From NCBI GenBank assembly GCA_025350965.1, contig JANXWV010000017.1, forward strand, positions 1 to 52,684: a stretch of 52,684 bases of DNA, in the 5' to 3' direction. Positions 46,393 through 52,684 of this stretch are shown here, piece by piece. The translations under genes were made by a program, and so were the position numbers. Below the pieces are notes generated by a model. The model searched no databases. It was not told the origin of the DNA and was given only the letters and a program-made list of their open reading frames with translations. The stretch comes from Rhizobacter sp. Lineage in GTDB: Bacteria; Pseudomonadota; Gammaproteobacteria; Burkholderiales; Burkholderiaceae_C. Position 1 is the stretch's first letter. The number at the start of each line of letters is the position of its first letter.

Positions 46393-46896
46393 TCAATCGG
46401 CCTTGCGGCGGCGTGCCACGAAGCCCACAGCACCGAGGCCGGCGAGCAGCAGAGCATACGACTCGGGTTCCGGCACCGGCGTGATGGCGATGTTGCCGGA
46501 GTACGAAGCCTGTGCGGCCGAGTTCACGCCCGTCACGATCAGGCGGTAGTCGCCCATCGACAGCACCGTGTTCGTCAGCGAATAGAACTCGACGACGTCG
46601 TTGCCCAGGTTGCCGGTGAAGGTGGCCACGACCGCGTTGCTCGCGTCTTCGATCACCACGCTCGTGAAGTCCAGGTCTTGCGCGCCGGATTGCGCGCTGC
46701 TGGATGTCGACGTGATGGAGTACGCCGAGCCGGTCAACGAGAACGTGTAGGTGTCGGTGAAACTTCCGACCGCATTGTTGCGACCGAAGAACACGTTTCC
46801 GGAACTCAGGTCAAGTGCGGCGGTGGCGGTGTCGGCAAAGCTCGACGAGGCGCCGACAGCCAGGGCTGCGGCGAGAAATATCTTCGTGGGTAGCAT
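46393..46896 (-). CDS. FxDxF-type PEP-CTERM surface protein
   Basis: 167 residues: signal peptide (MLPTKIFLAAALAVGASSSFA), a beta-rich Ser/Thr domain with the motif FTDTYTFSL, and the C-terminal sorting signal VPEPESYALLLAGLGAVGFVARRRK. Proteins with VPEP, a hydrophobic helix and an Arg-rich end are processed by exosortase (EpsH/XrtA systems) and often linked to exopolysaccharide and biofilm. No exosortase gene is in the window. ATG 46896 is preceded by a purine-rich AAGGA. Confidence 0.92.
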   Translation of the reverse strand: MLPTKIFLAAALAVGASSSFADTATAALDLSSGNVFFGRNNAVGSFTDTYTFSLTGSAYSITSTSSSAQSGAQDLDFTSVVIEDASNAVVATFTGNLGNDVVEFYSLTNTVLSMGDYRLIVTGVNSAAQASYSGNIAITPVPEPESYALLLAGLGAVGFVARRRKAD

Positions 46897-47078
46897 GGTG
46901 GAGTCCTTGTGGGATGGGTTGAAGCTGCCTCCCGAAGCCGGTGGCCTCGGTAGCAAGTGATAGTTTTCACTGCGTCGCCCCGTCGCCGGCCCCCGTTCCA
47001 AGGGGGTCACTACACTTGAGCCGCAAGTCGCGGCGAGTGCCTACAACGCCTTCTGGCGCAGCGCCTACAGTTCGTGTG

Positions 47079-49130
47079 ATGAAGTCCTACATCGTCGGCG
47101 GCGCGGTCCGCGATGCCCTGCTGAAACGGCCTGTGAGCGACCGCGACTGGGTCGTCGTCGGCAGCACGCCCGAGGCGATGCGCGCGCTCGGCTTCACACC
47201 GATCGGCGCCGACTTCCCGGTCTTCCTGCACCCGGTCACGAAAGAGGAGCACGCTCTCGCGCGCACCGAGCGCAAGACGGCCGCCGGCTACCACGGCTTC
47301 AGCGTTCGCGCCGCGCCCGACGTGACGCTGGAACAAGACCTCGCGCGCCGCGACCTGACCATCAACGCCATGGCGCAAGACGCCGACGGCACGCTGATCG
47401 ACCCGCACGGCGGCCAGCGCGACCTGGCTGACAAGGTGCTGCGCCATGTGGGCCCGGCGTTCGCGGAAGACCCGGTGCGCATCCTGCGGCTGGCCCGTTT
47501 CGCGGCGCGCTTCACCGGGTTCAGCGTGGCTGCCGAAACCACCGCGTTGATGCGCCGGATGGTCGAGCACGGTGAAGCCGATGCGCTGGTGCCCGAGCGC
47601 GTGTGGCAAGAGCTGGCGCGCGGCCTGATGGAGGCGCAGCCCTCGCGCATGTTCGAGGTGCTGCGCTCGTGCGGCGCGCTGGCGCGGCTGCTGCCCGAGG
47701 TCGACCGCCTGTGGGGCGTGCCGCAGCGGGCCGACTACCACCCCGAGGTCGACACCGGCGTGCACCTGATGATGGTGCTCGACATGGCCGCGCACCTGAA
47801 CGCAAGCCTGCCGGTGCGCTTTGCCTGCCTGGGCCACGACCTCGGCAAGGGCACGACCCCGGCCGACGTGCTGCCGCGCCACATCGGCCATGAGCAGCGC
47901 AGTGTCGACCTGGTGCGCCAACTCTGCGAGCGGCTGCGCGTGCCGGTGGCCTGCCGCGAGCTGGCCGAGGTGGTGGCGCGCGAACATGGCAACGTGCACC
48001 GCAGCGCAGAGTTCAATGCGGCAGCGGTGGTGCGCCTGCTCGACCGCTGCGACGCATGGCGCCGGCCCGAGCGCTTTGCTGAAGCGCTTCTCGCCTGCGA
48101 GTGCGACGCGCGCGGGCGCCTCGGCCTGCAAGACGCGCCGTACCCGCAGCGCGAACGGCTCTCGCGGGCGCTGGCGGCAGCCCTCGGCGTTGACACGGCC
48201 AGCGTGGCGGCCATGTGCGCCGAGCGCGGCATGAAAGGCCCCGCCATCGGCGAAGCCGTCCACGCCGCCCGCGTCGCCGCCATGGCCCTCGTGTTGCCCC
48301 CTCTCCCCCTGGCAGAGGGAGTAAAACAAGCGCACCCAAAACCGGAGACTCCCATGACCGACATGTCCACACTCTTCTCACTCCAAGGCCGCATCGCCCT
48401 CGTCACCGGCGGCTCGCGCGGCATCGGCCGCATGATCGCGGCGGGCTTCCTGAGCCAAGGCGCGAAGGTCTACATCTCGTCGCGCAAGGCCGCCGATTGC
48501 GACGCCACCGCCCAGGAGCTGAGCACGTTGGGTGAGTGCGTTTCGATCCCTGCCGACGTGTCCTCGGCCGACGGCGTGGCCGCACTCGCCAAGGCGTTCG
48601 CAGCGCACGAAGACAGGCTCGACATCCTCGTCAACAACGCCGGCGCGGCGTGGGGCGAGAGCTTCGACACCTTCCCCGAGAAGGGCTGGGACAAGGTCGT
48701 CGACCTGAACCTTAAGACGCCGTTCTTCCTGACCCAGGCCTTGATCGGCCTGCTGCGAAACGCGGCGAAGGGGCAGCCCGCCAAGGTCATCAACATCGCC
48801 AGCATCGACGGCATCTCGATCAACCCGCAAGAGACCTACTCGTACGCCGCCAGCAAGGCCGGGCTGATCCAACTCACACGGCGCATGGCGCTGCGCCTGG
48901 CGCAAGACAACATCGTGGTCAGCGCCATCGCGCCGGGCGCCTTCGCGTCCGACATGAACCGCGTTGCGCGCGACCATGCCGAAGAGACGGCCAAGCACAT
49001 CCCCGCCGGGCGCATTGGGCGCGATGAAGACATGGCGGGTGCCGCGATCTACCTCGCGTCACGCGCCGGCGACTACGTGATGGGCTCGACGCTGGTGGTC
49101 GACGGCGGCGTGACACACGCGCGGGGGTAG
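47079..49130 (+). CDS. cca: Cca tRNA nucleotidyltransferase reading frame, continuous with a downstream SDR
   Basis: The frame of 683 residues has two parts. Residues 1 to about 406 are Cca: [28 protein letters not shown] with the GGxxRD and DxD catalytic motifs, [21 protein letters not shown] and an HD region with [12 protein letters not shown]. Cca adds or repairs the CCA end of tRNAs. No stop follows at the usual length (about 410): the frame reads [12 protein letters not shown] through a REP-like palindrome (48297-48322) and enters an SDR gene at 48354 without a break. Either a natural fusion protein is made, or a stop was lost by REP insertion; a sequencing error is also possible. Confidence 0.85.
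   Translation: MKSYIVGGAVRDALLKRPVSDRDWVVVGSTPEAMRALGFTPIGADFPVFLHPVTKEEHALARTERKTAAGYHGFSVRAAPDVTLEQDLARRDLTINAMAQDADGTLIDPHGGQRDLADKVLRHVGPAFAEDPVRILRLARFAARFTGFSVAAETTALMRRMVEHGEADALVPERVWQELARGLMEAQPSRMFEVLRSCGALARLLPEVDRLWGVPQRADYHPEVDTGVHLMMVLDMAAHLNASLPVRFACLGHDLGKGTTPADVLPRHIGHEQRSVDLVRQLCERLRVPVACRELAEVVAREHGNVHRSAEFNAAAVVRLLDRCDAWRRPERFAEALLACECDARGRLGLQDAPYPQRERLSRALAAALGVDTASVAAMCAERGMKGPAIGEAVHAARVAAMALVLPPLPLAEGVKQAHPKPETPMTDMSTLFSLQGRIALVTGGSRGIGRMIAAGFLSQGAKVYISSRKAADCDATAQELSTLGECVSIPADVSSADGVAALAKAFAAHEDRLDILVNNAGAAWGESFDTFPEKGWDKVVDLNLKTPFFLTQALIGLLRNAAKGQPAKVINIASIDGISINPQETYSYAASKAGLIQLTRRMALRLAQDNIVVSAIAPGAFASDMNRVARDHAEETAKHIPAGRIGRDEDMAGAAIYLASRAGDYVMGSTLVVDGGVTHARG
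48297..48322. repeat. REP-like palindrome at the Cca/SDR junction
   Basis: CCCTCT (48299-48304) pairs with AGAGGG (48314-48319) around CCCCCTGGC. It is translated in frame as LPPLPLAEG. The same family lies at 9162-9196 and 52181-52203; the latter is also translated in frame, as LPPLPRGEG. It sits where the cca stop would be expected. Confidence 0.65.
48354..49130 (+). CDS. SDR-family oxidoreductase (internal start within the Cca frame)
   Basis: 258 residues: Rossmann motif [24 protein letters not shown] (NNAG), catalytic Ser in [16 protein letters not shown] (YxxxK) and the end [17 protein letters not shown]. This is a classical NAD(P) short-chain dehydrogenase of the 3-oxoacyl-ACP reductase type. 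It has its own ATG and ribosome site (CCGGAGACTCCC), so it can probably be made separately from Cca even though no stop separates them. Confidence 0.85.
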   Translation: MTDMSTLFSLQGRIALVTGGSRGIGRMIAAGFLSQGAKVYISSRKAADCDATAQELSTLGECVSIPADVSSADGVAALAKAFAAHEDRLDILVNNAGAAWGESFDTFPEKGWDKVVDLNLKTPFFLTQALIGLLRNAAKGQPAKVINIASIDGISINPQETYSYAASKAGLIQLTRRMALRLAQDNIVVSAIAPGAFASDMNRVARDHAEETAKHIPAGRIGRDEDMAGAAIYLASRAGDYVMGSTLVVDGGVTHARG

Positions 49131-49134
49131 GGGC

Positions 49135-49166
49135 CCTTCGGGGGGGTGCAATCCCCCGTTCGAAGG
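49135..49166. terminator. Possible hairpin after the SDR gene
   Basis: CCTTCG (49135-49140) and GGGGGG pair with CCCCC and CGAAGG (49161-49166) around TGCAAT, with a GTT bulge. It begins 4 bp after the SDR stop. There is no T-run, so termination is uncertain. The rest of 49167-49349 holds no supported gene; ATG 49248 is an alternative start of the next gene. Confidence 0.4.
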
Positions 49167-49349
49167 TGTCAACTCTGACAGGTAGCGCAAGCGGCTCCGG
49201 CCCCCTACAGTGCCCCGGCGCGCCGCAGTCAACACGCCACCTCGCACATGCCACCCACTCGAAGTGGGGAGCCCCAGCGAGGGCTGGCGGCGCGGGCAGG
49301 CTGCGACCAGAGTGCGTTCACGACAACGCACCTGGTTCGGAGGCCTGGC

Positions 49350-51611
49350 TTGCAACACATCACCACCGCACTGGCGGCAAACGCCGCCGCGCTGCCGCCA
49401 AGTCACCCGGGCAGCGAGGCAGGCGCGGGCCCGGGCACCGAGCCGCACCGAGCTGCCGGTACATCGCCCACACCGCCCGACCGCCACGCGCTCGCCGGCC
49501 TGTGCCTCATCGCCCGGCTGCACCACGTGGCGGCCGACCCCGACACGCTGGCACACCAGCTCGGCCTGCCGCCCGCACAAGTGGTGGGCAGCACCGAGTT
49601 GCTGCTGGCCGCCAAGCGCCTCGGCCTTGCGGCCAAGCTCGCGCGCAGCAGCGCCGAGCGCCTGCCGCTGGCCACGCTGCCGGCCCTGGCGCGCATGCTC
49701 GACGGCCGCTTCGTGGTGCTGGCGCAGTGCGACGGCCAGCGCGTGCTGTTCATGGACCCGCGCAGCGCCACCGAAGGCCAAGCCACGCGCCCGACCATCG
49801 AGCCGCTGGAGGCGTTCGTGGCGCAGTGGAGCAGCGAGCTCATCCTGATCGCAAGCCGCGCCAGCCTGGCCGGTGAGCTGGCGCGGTTCGATTTCAGCTG
49901 GTTCATCCCCAGCATCGTCAAGTACCGCCGGCTGCTCGGCGAGGTGCTGGTGGTCTCCCTCTTCCTGCAGCTCTTCGCATTGGTCAGCCCGCTGTTCTTT
50001 CAGGTGGTGATGGACAAGGTGCTGGTGCACCGAGGCCTGACCACGCTCGACGTGCTGGTGTGCGGCCTGATCGTTATCACGCTGTTCGAGAGCGTGCTCA
50101 CGCTGCTGCGCACTTACGTGTTCAGCCACACCACCAGCCGCATCGATGTAGAGCTGGGCGCGCGGCTCTTCCGCCACCTGCTGAACCTGCCGCTCGCGTA
50201 CTTCCAGGCGCGGCGCGTGGGTGACTCGGTGGCGCGGGTGCGCGAGCTCGAGAACATCCGCAGCTTCCTGACCGGCAGCTCGCTCACGCTGGTGCTCGAT
50301 GTGATGTTCTCGACCATCTTCATCGCCCTCATGCTTGCCTACAGCGTGCCGCTGACGCTGATCGTGCTGGTGAGCCTGCCGCTGTACCTGGCCTTGAGCC
50401 TGACGCTCGTGCCGGTGCTGCGCGCGCGGCTGAACGAGAAGTTCGCGCGTGGCGCCGAGAACCAGGCGCTGCTGGTCGAGGCCGTGACGGGCATCCAGAC
50501 CGTGAAGGCCAGCGCACTGGAGCCCACGCTTGCCAAGCGTTGGGACGATCAGCTGGCGGCGTATGTGTCGGCCAGCTTCCGGACCCAAACTTTGGCGAGC
50601 TACGGGCATGAAGGCATCAACCTGATCGGCAAGCTGGTTGGCGCGGTCACGCTCTGGTATGGCGCGCGGCTGGTGATGGAACAGCAATTGAGCGTCGGCC
50701 AGTTCATCGCCTTCAACATGTTCGCGCAGCGCGTGGCCCAGCCCATCATGCGCATGGCGCAACTGTGGACCGACTTCCAACAAACCGGCATCTCGATGGC
50801 GCGGCTCGGCGACATCCTGAACACGCGCACCGAGGTGCCGCCTGCGCATGCGGCGCAACTGCCGGCGCTCAAAGGGCGCGTGCAGTTCGACGCCGTGAGC
50901 TTTCGCTACCGCCCCGAAGCGCCGCCCGTGCTGCACGGCCTGAGCATCGACATGCAGGCCGGCGAGGTGGTCGGCATCGTCGGCCGCTCGGGCTCGGGCA
51001 AGAGCACGCTCACCAAGCTCGTGCAACGCCTGTACACGCCCGAGCAAGGGCGCGTGCTGGTGGACGGCATCGACATCAGCCTGATCGACGCCGCGCAACT
51101 GCGCCGCCAGATCGGCGTGGTGCTGCAGGAGAACCTGCTCTTCAACCGCAGCGTGCGCGAGAACATCGCCATCACCGACCCGGCCGCACCCATCGGCGCG
51201 GTGATGCAGGCCGCGCAGCTGGCTGGGGCGCACGAGTTCATCGCCGAGCTGCCCGAGGGCTACGACACCATGGTGGGCGAGCAGGGCACCGGCCTGAGCG
51301 GTGGGCAGCGCCAGCGCATCGCCATAGCCCGCGCGCTCTTCACGCACCCGCGCATCCTGATCTTCGACGAAGCCACCAGCGCGCTCGACTACGAGAGCGA
51401 AGCGATCCTGCAGAAAAACATGGGAGCGATATGCCGAGGGCGCACGGTGATCATCATTGCGCACCGGCTGAGTTCGGTCCGGCAGTGCCACCGGATCGTG
51501 GTGATGGACAAGGGCGCGATCGTGGAGCAAGGGCCGCACGATGAGTTGTTGAAGCGGCCGCAGGGGCTGTATGCGCACCTGTGGTCGATGCAGGGGGGAG
51601 CAGCAGCATGA
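49350..51611 (+). CDS. Type I secretion ABC transporter/permease with degenerate C39-like domain
   Basis: About 753 residues from TTG 49350, which has GGAGG 6 nt upstream; ATG 49248 would add 34 residues of low-complexity sequence. Order: a C39-like domain (HALAGLCLIARLHHVAADPDTL) with Arg in place of the peptidase cysteine, so non-cleaving as in HlyB/LapB; a six-helix ABC membrane domain; and an ATPase with GRSGSGKST, LSGGQRQR, ILIFDEATSALD and IIAHRLS. It exports a large protein with a C-terminal signal, such as an RTX adhesin. The HlyD-type partner overlaps by 4 bp; the substrate is outside the window. Confidence 0.93.
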   Translation: MQHITTALAANAAALPPSHPGSEAGAGPGTEPHRAAGTSPTPPDRHALAGLCLIARLHHVAADPDTLAHQLGLPPAQVVGSTELLLAAKRLGLAAKLARSSAERLPLATLPALARMLDGRFVVLAQCDGQRVLFMDPRSATEGQATRPTIEPLEAFVAQWSSELILIASRASLAGELARFDFSWFIPSIVKYRRLLGEVLVVSLFLQLFALVSPLFFQVVMDKVLVHRGLTTLDVLVCGLIVITLFESVLTLLRTYVFSHTTSRIDVELGARLFRHLLNLPLAYFQARRVGDSVARVRELENIRSFLTGSSLTLVLDVMFSTIFIALMLAYSVPLTLIVLVSLPLYLALSLTLVPVLRARLNEKFARGAENQALLVEAVTGIQTVKASALEPTLAKRWDDQLAAYVSASFRTQTLASYGHEGINLIGKLVGAVTLWYGARLVMEQQLSVGQFIAFNMFAQRVAQPIMRMAQLWTDFQQTGISMARLGDILNTRTEVPPAHAAQLPALKGRVQFDAVSFRYRPEAPPVLHGLSIDMQAGEVVGIVGRSGSGKSTLTKLVQRLYTPEQGRVLVDGIDISLIDAAQLRRQIGVVLQENLLFNRSVRENIAITDPAAPIGAVMQAAQLAGAHEFIAELPEGYDTMVGEQGTGLSGGQRQRIAIARALFTHPRILIFDEATSALDYESEAILQKNMGAICRGRTVIIIAHRLSSVRQCHRIVVMDKGAIVEQGPHDELLKRPQGLYAHLWSMQGGAAA

Positions 51612-52684
51612 ACCACCACTCCGCCGACAACGCTGTCCACAGCTCTGCCGACAGCTCTGCGGACGGTGGTCGCACCTCATCACCACGCCACCCGCTGGTC
51701 GAACTGGCCTTGCGGTACCGCGCGGTCTTTGGTGCCGCATGGGCCATGCGCAAAGAGCTGGCAGGCCCGAAGCTGCTGGCCGACGAAGCCGCCTTTCTGC
51801 CCGCAGCGCTGAGCCTGCAAGCCACCCCCGCGCACCCCGCGCCGCGCCGGGTGGCGATTGCGGTGTGCGCGCTCTTCGTCATCGCCCTCGTGTGGGCCAC
51901 GCTCGGCGAGATCGACATCGTCGCCGTGGCACCCGGCCGCATCGTGGTGAGCGAACGCACCAAGACCTTGCAGCCGCTCGAAGCCGGCGTGGTCAAGCGC
52001 GTGTGGGTCAAGGAAGGCGAAGCCGTGCAGGCCGGCCAAGTGCTGGTCGAACTCGACGCCACCAACGCCAGCGCCGACGGCGCGAGCCTGCAGGAGCAAT
52101 GGAACGCGGCGTTGTCTGAGCAGGCGCGTACCAAGGCGCTGGCCAACGCACTCACATCGGGAACGAACTCTCCCGCATTACCCCCTCTTCCTCGGGGAGA
52201 GGGTTGGGGGCTTGATGGGGCTTTCGAGCCGCATGCGGCGAGCCCATCAAGCGATTCCGGCCTGCAGGCCGGAACGCGCCCTGCAAGGGAGGGCGCGGGC
52301 GCCACGACCCGCCAAGCCACCACCCGCCAACTCCAGGCCGAATGGCAAGACATCACCGCCAAACTCGCCAAGCTGGACGCCGAGAAAGCCAGGCACCAAG
52401 CCGAAGCCGCCACCGTGCGCGCCACCATCGCGAAGCTCGACGCCACCCTCCCCATCGCCCAGCAACGCGAGGCCGACTTCAAGAGCCTCACCGAGCAGGG
52501 CTTCATGTCGAACCATGCCGGCCAAGACCGCACCCGCGAGCGAATCGAGCAAGAGCGCGACCTGGCCACACAACGCGCCCGCCTGCAAGAAGCGCAGGCC
52601 ACGCTGCAAGAGAGCGTGCAAGCGCGCGCCGCCTACCTGGCCGAAACGCAGCGCGCGTTGAGCGAGCGCCACGCGCAGGCCACG
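51608..52684 (+). CDS. HlyD-family membrane fusion protein of type I secretion (3' end outside window)
   Basis: The first 359 residues are present and no stop occurs before the window ends. Seen: a cytoplasmic N-terminus, one membrane helix (VAIAVCALFVIALVWATLG, about 78-96), the first half of a lipoyl-like domain (GRIVVSERTKTLQPLEAGVVKRVWVKEGEAVQAGQVLVELDA in parts), then a long alpha-helical coiled coil (from about 237). Between these, residues about 182-236 (TNSPALPPLPRGEGWG onwards) are low-complexity and encoded by a chain of palindromes. The start ATGA overlaps the ABC gene. Confidence 0.92.
   Translation, partial: MNHHSADNAVHSSADSSADGGRTSSPRHPLVELALRYRAVFGAAWAMRKELAGPKLLADEAAFLPAALSLQATPAHPAPRRVAIAVCALFVIALVWATLGEIDIVAVAPGRIVVSERTKTLQPLEAGVVKRVWVKEGEAVQAGQVLVELDATNASADGASLQEQWNAALSEQARTKALANALTSGTNSPALPPLPRGEGWGLDGAFEPHAASPSSDSGLQAGTRPAREGAGATTRQATTRQLQAEWQDITAKLAKLDAEKARHQAEAATVRATIAKLDATLPIAQQREADFKSLTEQGFMSNHAGQDRTRERIEQERDLATQRARLQEAQATLQESVQARAAYLAETQRALSERHAQAT
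52170..52300. repeat. Palindromic mosaic inserted in frame in the HlyD-type gene
   Basis: Four inverted repeats follow each other: a REP-like CCCTCTTCC...GGGGAGAGGG at 52183-52203; a long one, CTTGATGGGGCT and AGCCCATCAAG at 52211-52251, which encloses the 12-bp palindrome GCCGCATGCGGC (52228-52239); a 20-bp perfect palindrome at 52255-52274 centred on CTGCAG; and GCGCCCT with AGGGCGC at 52276-52296. All are read through without a frame change. Confidence 0.8.

Noticed and set aside
49059..51740. 893-residue minus-strand frame opposite the type I secretion ABC gene
   Set aside because: It mirrors a clear ABC transporter frame. Its His/Gln/Arg/Ala-rich product has no domain, a usual shadow in high-GC DNA.
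1..52684. tRNA, rRNA, riboswitch, insertion sequence, prophage or integrase genes
   Set aside because: None could be recognised by reading; small structured RNAs would need a covariance-model search (Infernal/Rfam, tRNAscan-SE).

Overview
High-GC DNA (roughly two thirds G+C) with gene content typical of a free-living betaproteobacterium of the order Burkholderiales. Evidence: a MerR-type LiuR leucine regulon, a DUF2868/DUF3482 gene pair, a PEP-CTERM surface protein, aceK next to the leucine genes, and REP-like palindromes of the CCCTCTCC...GGAGAGGG type. I see no rRNA, tRNA, CRISPR array, transposase or integrase.

Layout. 1-3005: start of the leucine/isovalerate (liu) locus: a truncated metallo-beta-lactamase-fold gene (-), liuR, a DoxX-type membrane protein, a hotdog thioesterase and isovaleryl-CoA dehydrogenase. 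3235-23791: a sugar block of about 20 kb. Its left half (+) has a xylose-isomerase-like TIM-barrel enzyme, a Gfo/Idh/MocA dehydrogenase, an EAL phosphodiesterase, a LacI regulator, a CUT1 ABC importer with two ATPases and a 62-residue membrane protein, and a DhaL/DhaK kinase pair, followed by a GGDEF cyclase. Its right half (-) is a D-xylose operon: binding protein, permease, ATPase, ROK regulator, xylB, xylA. 23930-34590: carbonic anhydrase, aceK, thiolase, MaoC-like hydratase, acyl-CoA dehydrogenase, HAD hydrolase, the DUF2868/DUF3482 pair, a DsbA-like isomerase and a DinB-like protein. 34601-42949: the second part of the leucine pathway (liuB, acyl-CoA dehydrogenase, liuC, DUF4126, liuD, liuE, YbaK) behind a second LiuR operator. 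42980-49130: housekeeping genes (5-formyl-THF cyclo-ligase, lytic transglycosylase, GST, PEP-CTERM protein, Cca, SDR). 49350-end: type I secretion ABC transporter and the start of its HlyD-type adaptor.

How the genes work together. LiuR probably controls both leucine blocks, because two 22-bp sites that differ at one base lie 33.4 kb apart in front of each, and a weaker site lies in the divergent liuR promoter. Leucine-derived isovaleryl-CoA would pass through liuA, liuB/liuD, liuC and liuE to acetoacetate and acetyl-CoA. AceK would set the split between TCA cycle and glyoxylate shunt. The xylose operon imports and isomerises xylose to xylulose 5-phosphate. The CUT1/dehydrogenase/isomerase/DhaKL set looks like a separate pathway for a sugar or polyol I cannot name. 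The most unusual features are a Cca frame that runs without a stop into an SDR gene through a REP-like palindrome, and a mosaic of palindromes inserted in frame in the HlyD-type gene. Both REPs are translated as LPPLPxxEG.
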